From: Pseudopithomyces maydicus | Lineage: Eukaryota > Ascomycota > Dothideomycetes > Pleosporales > Didymosphaeriaceae | Direction: 5' to 3' | Assembly (NCBI GenBank): GCA_026873275.1 | Contig: JANTUC010000004.1 | Location: forward strand, 1,674,001 to 1,738,000 | Length of the DNA: 64,000 nucleotides | Shown here: piece by piece, positions 49,129 to 58,190 of the stretch | How positions within the stretch are numbered: the first letter of the stretch is position 1 | Layout of the letters: every line of letters begins with the position of its first letter | Notes under the pieces: generated by a model | What the model was told of the DNA's origin: nothing | Seen by the model: the letters and a program-made list of their open reading frames with translations, nothing else | The model's database searches: none | Position numbers and translations under genes: made by a program

Positions 49129-49562
49129 CTAGTCCCTCACAATCTTCAATGATTCCTTAACACCGGCATCAGGAAGGATGACCTCCGGAGCAGTGCGACG
49201 ATGCTTCTCCCCAATACTCAAACCGGCATCAGGAAGGATCAACTCCGGAGCAGTGCGACGATACTTCTCCCCAATACTCAAACCGGCATCAGGGAGGATC
49301 AATTCTGGAGCAGTGCGACGATCCTTTGACTCCGCAACCAAGCCAGCATCGGGTAGAATCAGCTCTGGTGCCGTACGTCGGACACTAGCAGCATCAGCAT
49401 TGGATAGCATGAACTCTGAAGATGCGCGAGTATTGATATTGTCTGGGGTCTGTAAGCGCATGTAAAAAGAAACATGATTTCTTGTAGCAGAATACCAATT
49501 GGAGAGGCAATAGTGCTGCTCTGAAGTAACCCTAATACCACAAACAGTATGTATGAGTGCAT
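49129..49562 (-). CDS. Candidate dikaritin-type RiPP precursor with four Kex2-flanked repeats
   Basis: Two exons on the minus strand, 49562-49496 and 49442-49129, joined over a 53-nt intron (GTATTC...CCCCAG), giving 126 residues. The first exon is a signal peptide (MHSYILFVVLGLLQSSTIA). The second has a short leader and then four units of exactly 20 residues, each beginning Arg-Arg: RRTAPELILPDAGL plus a variable tail (VAESKD, SIGEKY, SIGEKH; the last is VILPDAGVKES). The RR pairs lie at 49375-49380, 49315-49320, 49255-49260 and 49195-49200. Secretion signal, tandem near-identical cores and dibasic sites are the design of ustiloxin-, phomopsin-, asperipin- and victorin-type precursors, where Kex2 frees the cores in the Golgi and UstYa-like enzymes modify them. 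The adjacent UstYa homologue strongly supports this. The core is unlike those I know: no Tyr, Trp or Phe within TAPELILPDAG. A repetitive secreted or cell-wall peptide is the alternative. Confidence 0.78.
49165..49380 (-). repeat. 60-bp tandem coding repeat, about 3.6 units
   Basis: The period is exactly 60 bp. The two middle units differ by only a few bases and the outer two by more. The most constant part encodes Arg-Arg-Thr-Ala-Pro-Glu-x-Ile-Leu-Pro-Asp-Ala-Gly; the least constant encodes the six residues before the next Arg-Arg. Confidence 0.9.
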
Positions 49563-50138
49563 CTTGCCGAGTATCTTAGGCGTGAACAAGAACCGACAGG
49601 TGAAGGGTATAAAATCCAGAGGAAAGGTGCACACTATCAAGTTTGGATAGTAGAGAAATGAATTGAGATGTTACCGTAGAGGAAGATTCGGGCCTATTTG
49701 TAGGGGTTTCCAACCTTAGATTGCGCCCATCGTTGCGCAACAATCTTACTGGGTTGTGGCTGCCGCACATAGTTGCCACCCTCGTAGGGACCAAAATGAT
49801 AAGCGATTGAGCGCCTGTTCTGCATGAAATGCGATAAGAGCGGGGCGAACAGGCATTGTCCTGATCCTGAGGGTTCTTCGTGAGCACCGAGAGGCTCGGC
49901 ATGCAGCTGCGTAATAAATCACCAGTATTTATTGACAAAAAAGGAAGCTAATAAAGTTACAGTTACCTTGGGCATGCTTCGCCACCGGTTTCGATCAGTC
50001 TTGGCCAGTCTGTCGATCCTCCGTGGCACTTGATGGCCAGGGGATATAAGTCATGATTCACCATTCAGAATCCATATTTCAACGTTGTTCTATCCCTCTA
50101 AAATATCAAATGTTTTCTTGCTAATCATATCTTTCATC
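49563..50138. promoter_or_regulatory. Divergent promoter of the RiPP precursor and UstYa genes
   Basis: The precursor (-) and UstYa (+) start codons face away from each other across 576 bp, so they can be switched on together. The overlapping frames in this space lack domains. I could not pick out a convincing regulator site; no pathway-specific transcription factor lies in the immediate cluster. Confidence 0.5.
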
Positions 50139-51129
50139 ATGGAGAAAATTTACACGAAAGCTTCTATGGATTCCTCCACAGATTCCTCTGAGTCTTATCA
50201 GCCCCTCTTGAACGACCTAGGTGCCAACAGCAGCAAACAATCACCGCGATTTCGTCGATTTCAACTTGGTTTCAATATTTGCGCATCGATATACGTCCTC
50301 ATCACACTGCCTCTGTTGGTATACCAGAGTATCTGGCGCATACCAAAGCCTTATTGTATTCTACGATTTCGAAGCCATCTTGCGAAACGTCGTTCTAACA
50401 AACGCATAGCTCCTGCCAACAATGCCATCGCACACGAACTTCACCCGCTCTTGTTCCATGAATTTGATGAAAGATATTTCGGCGAGCCAGAAGACATAGA
50501 CACCCATTGGCACCATCTTTTACAACGTAGGTTATGCATGGAAATTTTAATCATGGTACGCTGCTAATGCAGATAGCATCAAATATCAGAGCCAGCAAAG
50601 AGGATCTGATGGAAGCACATGCGGATTTCAGCGATGACCTGGTGGAACTCTCTGATGGGGGTCACCCCGCCGTTCTAGCTACATACCATGAGCTCCATTG
50701 CCTAGTGAGTCCTCGGCATTGCAGCTATGCGTCATAATAGGGTCGCAGATTGATTAATGTCTTACGCAGGACGGGCTCCGAAAGAACATGCACAAGGATT
50801 ATTATTTTCCAAATATGACTGAAGAGCAAGAGGCTTTCAACACCTACCATCAAGGTAGATACCCAACCATTGAAACATGCGCAAAGCTAACTTCGGCTAT
50901 AGTGCACTGCATCGAATCACTGCGACGCACGCTTATGTGCAAGGCAGACTCTTCTTTGTATGCAGGTTATTGGATTGCAGCAGACGGATCTTGGCCAAGT
51001 AAAGAATTGAGGTCCAACTCCCAGCAAGTGTGCACTAATTGGGAGAAGCTGGACAAATGGGCTCGTGAACGCATGTTACCCAAAGGGGAGTATTTCGTCA
51101 AGCCAGGGCCGTTTGACAACAAGAGCTAG
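50139..51129 (+). CDS. UstYa-family (DUF3328) peptide-modifying protein
   Basis: Three exons, 50139-50526, 50577-50704 and 50770-51129, total 291 residues. The ATG at 50139 (MEKIYTKASMDSST) is the best start. A short cytosolic tail is followed by one membrane segment (FNICASIYVLITLPLLVYQS), then a lumenal domain. The two family motifs are present: HELHCL at the end of exon 2 (HxxHC) and HCIESLRRTLMC in exon 3 (second HC motif). The residues before them (DIDTHWHHLL, then AHADFSDDLVELSDGGHPAV) also follow the family pattern. UstYa proteins are copper- or iron-type oxidases, by present understanding, that cyclise, hydroxylate or chlorinate peptide cores in ustiloxin, asperipin, victorin and cyclochlorotine pathways. 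Paired with the repeat precursor beside it, this one probably modifies the released core. It could also act on a non-ribosomal product, but no synthetase is nearby. Confidence 0.87.
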
Positions 51130-51130
51130 G

Positions 51131-51200
51131 GTTGTTCGTCTTGCTCTTCGCCTTGTTGTTCGCCTTGTTGTTCGCCTTGTTTTTCGCCTTGTTCGCCTAC
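51131..51200. repeat. Short tandem repeat, GTTCGCCTTGTT-like units
   Basis: About five imperfect copies of a roughly 12-15-base unit containing TTCGCCTTGTT follow the UstYa stop codon. This is a non-coding minisatellite in the 3' UTR region. Confidence 0.6.
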
Positions 51201-51316
51201 AAACCTGAACAGGGAAACGCCCTGTCGTGTATTTAAAATCTCGCGCCACACACCATGCCCTCGGTCTAAAGAAATGTATTGTCATATTGTCAACGTAAAA
51301 ATTCACGTACCGCACA

Positions 51317-51505
51317 ATCTATTGCAATGGATCTATGCTAGGCTTAGACTGGAAGGTTGGTCCTGGTATACGATTGGATAAATAGCTAGGAAAGGATTTG
51401 AACAGCTAATATGAGCATTTTTATCCACTTTCTAGCTAGTGGTCCAATCGTATACCAGGACCAACCTTCCAGTCTAAGCCTAGCATAGATTCATTGCAAC
51501 AGATG
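51317..51505. mobile_element. MITE with 48-bp near-perfect inverted arms
   Basis: The left arm (about 51317-51378) and the reverse complement of the right arm (about 51443-51505) share an uninterrupted core of about 48 bases, from ATCTATGCTAGGC to CGTATACCAGGACC-complement. The outer ends are less perfect (ATTGCAATG against GTTGCAATG). The middle of about 64 bases is AT-rich and non-coding. With no RIP-like differences between arms it appears young. It sits inside the peptide cluster, between the UstYa and transporter genes. Confidence 0.8.
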
Positions 51506-52151
51506 ATGTGATGTATCGATCAGCCCAACTCTCTAATACTGAAATGATTTCTCCGTATAATTTGCTACTCTATTGACTAGTAATCACTTATTTGTTCTCA
51601 ACTCTCCTCAAAAGGCATCTATATCAGCGTATGCCCTTTTCTGCAGCCAAGAGGGCCGGACTGGTCATTGTATGTTAGTTTATCCGGTGTCGAATAACGT
51701 TCCGCTTTTCATCGAGCAGTGCCACTCAGCCGCATACTTAATTGACGTGTTCTTCAAATTTTATATTACCTGCTGCACATATGCGATCTTCGACTTCCGA
51801 TATCTGCCCTCTCACATGTGAGTTTCGGTCTTCGGTCTCTGCCTGTGGGGTGAGACAGTGGGGTGGGCGGGTGGCCAAGGTCTCTATGTCTTGGTCGTAA
51901 TGCTGCACTGTACCACGGCAGTCATACGAGCGCTACATGGGGCTCATACCTTCCACAAGTAGAATCTGCACGCACCCTGATCTCTGACTACTTTCTGGTC
52001 GCACAGATAATATCCATTGCCTAAACCTCATGGAGATGACCTGCGGCCTGCCCACGCCGTCCAGACTTTAAGTAACTATCCCCGTTGCCAAGCTACCCCT
52101 CATTTGATTTCTTTGCAAACTGTACGTGACGACGCATTATTTGTGATTTCT

Positions 52152-53840
52152 CTACTCTCTATTGTCGTATCTCCTGAACACCAGCCAGAAGAGTAAAGCA
52201 CCGAGTCCCATTACGCCCGACAAGCAACTATATAATGTGACAAGCCACGGGTCTCGAGATGCCGGTCCTAGTGCTGTACAGAGGGCAGAGCCTAGCGCTA
52301 CAGTCAGTTGATTCAGTGCCTGAATAACCGCCTTCATATTTTGAGGAGATAGAGCATATGCGTATTCTGTCATTGAAACATATGCCAAAATCTCTCCAGC
52401 GCCGAGAAGAACATGGATTGGCGCCTGAAGCCAAACATTGACTTTATTGGGCCGTAAATGACCATTTTGATATGCTCCTGAACAGTCCAGAGGTCGAGAA
52501 TAGCAGGGTCCGCGGGAATAGATTAATTTCTGCAAGCCAGCAGCGTATGCCATGGCCATTGCGGTAAGAACAAATCCTACCGTAATGCGCCGTATGGGAC
52601 CGAATGAAAGCCTATGACGTCTGAGTAAGGCTTGCAAACTCTGGATGAGAGGACTCAGAACAACAACGGCAGCGACATTAAGGAAAACTATTGTGTCATT
52701 GGAAACCCCAACTCGTTCCATCTGGCCAGCTTGAGAAACGATGTTGCTGAAGATCTGGTTGTAACAGAGCCAAAAAATAACAAAAGCGATCATGACCTGG
52801 CATGCGTTTAAACCGCTGCGAAGCTCGTCTACAAAGACCGAATCACATTGGTGAGCTTGGACGGCAGCAGAAAGACGAAACCTATTCCGACAAGCGATAT
52901 ACACCACTCGCAGGGTCTCGGGAAGAACGTTCTTTTGAAGCCGTGGTCTGGTAAGACGCGAGCTCCATAACAGTAAAGGTATGATACTGATAGCCAGAAT
53001 GCCAGTTGGCATCAAGTAAGCGGACCAAAAGCTGACCCTCTCCATCATGGTTGTTCCTATAATTGAGAGAGAGGCCAGATTAGTTGCCCAGAAATAAATG
53101 TTGAAGACAAACTGAATGCTGATGCTGCGATCTTCTATCACGAATTTTCCCTTGGGGGTTTTCTGGACAATCATCTCAGTATCTGGGATTTGATCACCGA
53201 TGAAAACAAACATGACAGCAGACAACCCGCCCTGACCAAGGCCTATGAGTAACATAGAGGCTATCAAGCCCCCAAGGCTAGATCCATGCCGGAAGGAAGC
53301 TGGAGCAGCCGTGGCTATTAAAATAGTATATCCTAGGAGTAGAAGCCCGAGACTGAGTATCATCGTTCTGTATCGGCCAAGCCATCCGTCTGAAATAATT
53401 CCCAGTGGGAGTGGTGTGAGGAACACGAAAGCCGAGAAAATGCTCGTGATAGTCGTGGCCTTTGCCTGACCTAAGCCTAGGGCACCAGGAAGTTGCGGGT
53501 TTCCAGGTGGGTTCTGGATATAGTTTTCTGGTCGAGTTAGATAGTACGATACATTAGGCCTGTATAACGTACGAAAAGTAGTTGATACGCCATATCTAGC
53601 AAACGCCGCTGCGGAGCCAATAAACACCAGCAGCCAAGCAGTAATGGGTATGTTTGTCATGACATGAGGTAAATCTTTAATCTCGTCTTCTGTCGGTGGT
53701 CGTGGTATAAACTCATCCATCATTCGGTGGCATGTAGGTGACGCTGAGGTAAGGCAGCAATCTTGTACAGAAGCTGCCTTCTCGCACATTTCTCCGCGAG
53801 GAGAAGAAAGAGGAGCAGCGCAACTTTCCTCGTCTATCAT
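52152..53840 (-). CDS. POT/PTR2-type proton-coupled peptide transporter
   Basis: Single-exon protein of 562 residues. After an N-terminal cytosolic part (FIPRPPTEDEIKDLPHV, the usual fungal PTR2 lead-in) come about 12 membrane helices. Family features include ITAWLLVFIGSAAAFARYGV in helix 1 (the ExxER-like region is altered: ITAWLLVFIG in place of a canonical Glu-rich motif), GIISDGWLGRYRTMILSLGL (loop 2-3 signature), IQFVFNIYFWATNLASLS (helix 5 PTR2-like motif) and SMTEYAYALSPQNMKAVIQA (typical of helix 10-11). Family members import di- and tripeptides with protons at the plasma membrane. In this setting it could take up processing fragments or export or compartmentalise the mature peptide. 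Next to the UstYa and precursor genes, it is best read as a cluster member, though nutrient transport is possible. Confidence 0.85.
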   Translation of the reverse strand: MIDEESCAAPLSSPRGEMCEKAASVQDCCLTSASPTCHRMMDEFIPRPPTEDEIKDLPHVMTNIPITAWLLVFIGSAAAFARYGVSTTFRTLYRPNVSYYLTRPENYIQNPPGNPQLPGALGLGQAKATTITSIFSAFVFLTPLPLGIISDGWLGRYRTMILSLGLLLLGYTILIATAAPASFRHGSSLGGLIASMLLIGLGQGGLSAVMFVFIGDQIPDTEMIVQKTPKGKFVIEDRSISIQFVFNIYFWATNLASLSIIGTTMMERVSFWSAYLMPTGILAISIIPLLLWSSRLTRPRLQKNVLPETLRVVYIACRNRFRLSAAVQAHQCDSVFVDELRSGLNACQVMIAFVIFWLCYNQIFSNIVSQAGQMERVGVSNDTIVFLNVAAVVVLSPLIQSLQALLRRHRLSFGPIRRITVGFVLTAMAMAYAAGLQKLIYSRGPCYSRPLDCSGAYQNGHLRPNKVNVWLQAPIHVLLGAGEILAYVSMTEYAYALSPQNMKAVIQALNQLTVALGSALCTALGPASRDPWLVTLYSCLSGVMGLGALLFWLVFRRYDNRE

Positions 53841-54820
53841 GATTTCTTATAGCAAGGTAGGAATTGAACCGTAGTATGATTGGAAATGGTCTTGTTGCAG
53901 TTAAACAGTCAACCAACATGAACTGTGAGTGGGATAACAGTATGGTGGGGACTCAGAGAGCCCGTGATGGGCTTTTCAAGTATTCACATGTCTATATCTA
54001 GCAAGCGTATTTCATTATTTGCCCGGTAAGTTCGTCCATATCCGAGAATAGAGACGAGTTACCCCGATTTTATCTTTCCAGCGAATCGAGCGCGTGTGGG
54101 TCGACTGGTGATGGTTCCTAATGAAGATGGTGTCACTAAGTTGCCTTTCCGGATTGTGCTCGATCATCACGCACATACATTGTGACGTTGATTATCGACG
54201 TACGTGACATCGCAAGTAATTGGCTAGATTTTGCTGCATACAATGGAAAAATTATGCTGCTGCGCCGCTGGCCATTAATTGATAGGACAGCAGGACGTTG
54301 TACCCAGGGAATCTGTTATCGGCCAATCTGGGGGCACGGTCAGTTGAAGGCACGAATCATACCATAAGGACAATGGGGCCGCAATGAAACAGAGTTCCAG
54401 ACGTCTGGTACAGTTCATTTATGGCCTATTTGCCAAGAGCTTTCAGCGGGGCCAATGGCTGGGCATTGTGGCGTAAGACTTGTAAGTCCGACGACCCATG
54501 GGTCATGGAAGCTCCCGTCTGCCTAGTTAGCGATGCATATTGACTTCCCTGCAAGCTGTCAGCGTGACCGCCTGCAAGGCGATGAATGAAGGAACGTTAC
54601 TCTTCTGAAGAGGGCAAGCGCAATATGGGAAATGGCTAGCGCCATAGTGGACGTGAAGGGCGGGGCAGTTGACAGTTTGCTTTGCCCCGGGCCTTCTTAC
54701 AGTCACGTGTTTGTCACTCCGCCCGCCTCTGGGAGTTGTGTGGGCGTCTATCTGTTCCGACAGCCAGAAGTTCCATTGTACATCTCACCGACGGGCAGAT
54801 ATTAACTACCCCAAACAACC
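53841..54820. promoter_or_regulatory. Divergent intergenic region, transporter / iminopeptidase
   Basis: The transporter (-) and iminopeptidase (+) start codons are 980 bp apart and point away from each other. The pyrimidine and CCGCCC sequence around 54690-54820 probably forms the iminopeptidase promoter. No further gene is supported. Confidence 0.45.
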
Positions 54821-55788
54821 ATGCCAATCGAAGGCAAAGCTCCGTTCGCTGTCGAGGGTATCGAGACCCCGTGCGAGACGTGGTACGAAGTCTTTGGCGA
54901 TCCGAAAGATCCTACAAAAACACCATTGTTTGTTCTGCACGGAGGACCAGCAGCTGGTCATGAATACTTGCTCTCATTACACACTCTATCGGACCTGGTG
55001 ATTTTTTACGACCAACTGGGCTGCGGTAATTCCACTCTGTTACCAGAGAAAGACGGAGACAAAGGATTCTGGGTCCCCGAACTGTTCTGCAAGGAGTTCA
55101 GCAATCTCATTGAACACCTGGGCTTAGCAGATCGCCCCCTGGACATCCTTGGACATTCATGGGGTGGTATGTTGGCGACTGAATGGGCATCTGAAACAAA
55201 GCGCGCAGGAAACCTACGGCGACTGATACTATACGGCGTGCCCGCGAGTATGGAGGGCCATGTGCAAGGGTTAGTCAAGGTACGGGAAGGTCTCCCACAA
55301 GATGCACAGGAAGCCTTGCGGCATGCACTGGGGAGTAAAGACTACACTGGCACTGAGTACCAGAACGCCATGCTTGTCTTCGCCCAGAATCACTTAAGTC
55401 TTAGCAAGCCGTTTCCGACTGAGGAGATAGCCCCAGCACTGACTCGAATGGCTACATCTGAGACACATCGCACTATGTGAGTACTCGAGATGTTGACAAA
55501 AGTTTTATGAGTTAGATTTTAAGTACAAATATCAGGTTCGGCCCCTCGACACTGGATCCGTCAGGCTCGCTAGAGAACTGGACAATTATACCTCGCCTTC
55601 ACCAGATCAATGCATCGACACTTCTGATAAGAGGGTCAGAAGAATATGTGCAAGAAGCCGCAATGCAGCCTTTCTTTGATCGTATACCCAAGGTTAAATG
55701 GATCACGTTTCAAAACGCCGCGCACTTTTCCCATGTCGAACAGAGGGAAAAGTTTTTCAGTCAGGTCAAGTATTTCCTCGGAACGTGA
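54821..55788 (+). CDS. Proline iminopeptidase-like alpha/beta hydrolase
   Basis: Two exons, 54821-55476 and 55536-55788, total 302 residues. Motifs follow the prolyl-aminopeptidase S33 family: VLHGGPAAGHEYLLSL (oxyanion loop HGGP), IFYDQLGCGNST (the DQxGxGxS box), LDILGHSWGGMLATEWA (nucleophile Ser in GxSxGG) and the C-terminal His in NAAHFSHVEQ. The usual catalytic Asp segment (G-x-x-D-E) reads GSEEYVQE here, so the acid may be Glu or may be supplied elsewhere. Fungal relatives release N-terminal Pro or small residues from peptides or act as amino-acid amidases. No signal peptide is present, so it should be cytosolic. As a neighbour of a precursor whose core begins Thr-Ala-Pro, a trimming or detoxifying role is attractive but unproven. 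Confidence 0.85.
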
Positions 55789-56614
55789 TGCGTCTGTTCA
55801 TCTGTCTGCGTGGAGGCTATCTGCGCCAGTACGCAGATTGTTTCGGTAGTCTCTTCTAGGTTTCTATACGGTAGTTACAGGCATTGGGTTATGCTACAAA
55901 TGAGACACAGATTTCAACATAGCCACGTCGAAATCCCGCATATACCATTATAGCTCACGCGGGGAACGACAATTCTTACGAGACATGGCAAGACCAGACT
56001 ATGAGTGTGATGTATAGCAGCAAGAGTGCATGGATGGCTTGGTAAACTCTAGTCGTCGTATCGCGGAAGATGCAAGCGAGTACGGCTGGAAAGAAGCTCG
56101 ATGGTAATCTTCTACCCATAGAGAAGTTGCAGAGGGGCGTGGTATGCAGACAACCATGACCCTCGTTTCTGGTGCGCACACCTTCCAAAAAGGGTGGTAA
56201 GCAGGGCTCGTTATCTCCACCAGTCAAGTTGTCAACAACCCATCACTCACCATCATGCATGGCTGGGGGTTAGATCCCGCTCCTCTTTCCGACATCGCGG
56301 GTCAACTGAATCCGTACCGGATCCTCGCGAGCGATGTTCCTCCCGTACCCAATAACACGAGCGAATTAGAACAGGGGCTCCATTCCTCCAAATTGCGGCC
56401 TGCACCGCATGTAACAAATGAAGTAGGTACTGCGTTGCCTTCTGTCTGACCTGACTTTTGAGTTGAGCGAGTGAAAAAGGGGACCCGCATGTGCGAACCT
56501 CTGATCTGCCCGCCACATCTATTCTTTCCACACTACCTATATCGCCTGTAGTGTGATGCGCTTAGGTTGCTCACCCTCTCGTGCTGATTACGAGCCGTGT
56601 GCTTTGCTTACGAT
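55789..56614. other. Intergenic region
   Basis: Overlapping frames on both strands at 55976-56531 have no domain or splice support. No RNA gene is seen. The last 100 bases precede the PTH11-like gene and likely hold its promoter. Confidence 0.45.
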
Positions 56615-58033
56615 ATGGACGTCGTAACACTCGATATCAAGCCTGGACATCTGTGGTCCGCTGGCATCATATGGCCCATCGTCTGCACCGTTGTTGTCGG
56701 CGCCCGCTTTGCGACTAGACGCGCTTACAGCCGACTTGGTTGGGACGACTGGCTTTCACTACCAGCTTTGGTGAGACACAAGCCGAGCATACTGACACAT
56801 ATCGTGCTGACACAATTGCGTCGAAGATTGGTCTGTACGGTCTATCAGCCGCTGTCATCTATGGAGTCGCGACAAAGTCTTTGGGTTATCCGGACGAGAA
56901 TTACAACTTCAGTTACGTCGAGTATCAGAGCCGCACGCTGACGATCAATCGAAAGGTAAATACCCGAAGGCTCTGGCTACTTGTCGAGGCTAACTGCATT
57001 ACTAGATCTATTGGTCCAGCGGCGTCGTTCTCGCCGCAACCCTTGGGTTCATCAAGCTCAGCTGTCTTGCCTTCTACCACAGAGCCTTCAGAACGGGTGT
57101 CCACAGAATAGCAGAGGCCATTCTATGGTCGCTCATGGTAATCACAGTCATATGGGGCATCTCATTCACCGTGGCGAACCTCTTATTCTGCGGAAATCTG
57201 TCACATCTGGAGTGGTTGTGGAGCCGAGGCGGCGACTACCTCAAATGCACAACTGACACGTACATGCTGCAACAGTCATTTGCTATATCAGACGTGGTGA
57301 CTGATGCGCTTATAGTGCTGTATCCTTTGCCTTTTGTAAGCATCCCCGCCTCAGATCCATATTGTTACTGCTGACTTGAGGTGTAGGTCGCCCGGTTGCA
57401 AATAAGCCTCGCTCGGAAGGTTGCCATAGCGTTCGTCTTCTTACTCGGTTCAGCGTAAGCTCCCCAATGCTCGATGGAAAGCTCTCGCTAAAATTCCAAG
57501 TACTATTGCGATGTCTGCTGTGCGACTGGAGGTTCTGCTACAAGCGGTGAAGGTTACCAAAGAACTGGGTGAGCATTAAACCTATTTATACTGTCTCCTA
57601 CATTGCTAATGCTTCGATAGTTGTGGGCAATCCGGACGTCGGACCGGGCAGTACGTGTCTCGACAGTTTCTGGTGATGCATGTTCCGGGTGCTAACAATC
57701 TTCACAGACATTCTGACAGCCACTACGTACTTCATGATTATGGAGGCCGGGTTCGGGCTCTGCGCCATATGTCTCCCCACACTGTCGAGCAGCATGAAGA
57801 TTCCTGGCGTACAAACTTTCTTCCAAAATGTATCGAAAATCTTCTCGGTCCGCAGCAATTCAAGCGTCAGGTCAGGGGGTCATGGGATAAAAACAAGGCA
57901 GTACGAGAGAAGCCGTCCCGGAGCTTGGAACGTGCACATTCGAACGGGATCGAAGCACAAACAGCGTGAATCAGGCACATCAACTAGGATGAACGTCATG
58001 GCTTTGCCGCTGCTTAGTTCAAGTGTTCTGTAA
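56615..58033 (+). CDS. PTH11-like seven-helix membrane protein (fungal rhodopsin domain)
   Basis: Seven exons: 56615-56770, 56827-56955, 57006-57335, 57387-57454, 57501-57568, 57621-57650, 57708-58033, adding to 368 codons with frame kept; exon 6 is only 30 nt. The first helix contains SAGIIWPIVCTVVVGARFATR and is followed by GWDDWLSLPAL, the Gly-Trp-Asp-Asp motif of the fungal rhodopsin/PTH11-like family. Further helices include IYWSSGVVLAATLGFIKLSC, LMVITVIWGISFTVANLLFC and VARLQISLARKVAIAFVFLL. The first extracellular part lacks a CFEM Cys cluster. The C-terminal tail is basic and Ser-rich. Related proteins are putative G-protein-coupled receptors for surface or host cues at the plasma membrane; the ligand is unknown. 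The last part of the reading frame lies in a duplicated segment (see findings). Confidence 0.8.
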
Positions 58034-58190
58034 GGTAAGACGTGCATATTTGAATAGAATCAAAGTATAAACTGCGTGAATGCTTGGTGTATATATATAC
58101 ATGTATATATATATAATCAGACACACCAACTAGGATGAACCCATTATGGTTTTGTCGCTGCTTAGTTCAAGTGTTCCGTGAGGTCACCTA
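57903..58190 (+). repeat. Direct duplication of the receptor gene's 3' end
   Basis: Bases about 57926-58035 (encoding the last residues and stop) are repeated at about 58040-58190. Shared blocks include CAACTAGGATGAAC and GCTGCTTAGTTCAAGTGTT. The second copy contains an extra stretch of about 34 bases that includes the palindrome TATATATATACATGTATATA. Differences are mainly transitions. Confidence 0.65.

Larger units (their letters stand above)
51130..52151. other. Intergenic region, convergent UstYa / transporter
   Basis: Directly after the UstYa stop, about 51131-51200, lies an imperfect tandem repeat of GTTCGCCTTGTT units. A MITE with near-perfect inverted arms follows at 51317-51505 (separate entry). 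The rest shows no gene; the frame 51573-51821 (+) has no domain. Confidence 0.5.

Noticed and set aside
49165..49380. 60-bp repeats considered as a CRISPR-like or satellite array
   Set aside because: The repeats are coding, in frame, without spacers, and the genome is eukaryotic.
49359..49640. 93-codon minus-strand frame through the precursor's first exon
   Set aside because: It is the unspliced read-through of the signal-peptide exon into the repeat region in the wrong frame; the 53-nt intron joins the signal peptide to the repeats in frame.
52152..53840. Transporter considered as a drug-type MFS exporter
   Set aside because: The lead-in, loop 2-3 and helix 5 motifs follow the POT/PTR2 peptide-transporter family rather than drug:H+ antiporters.
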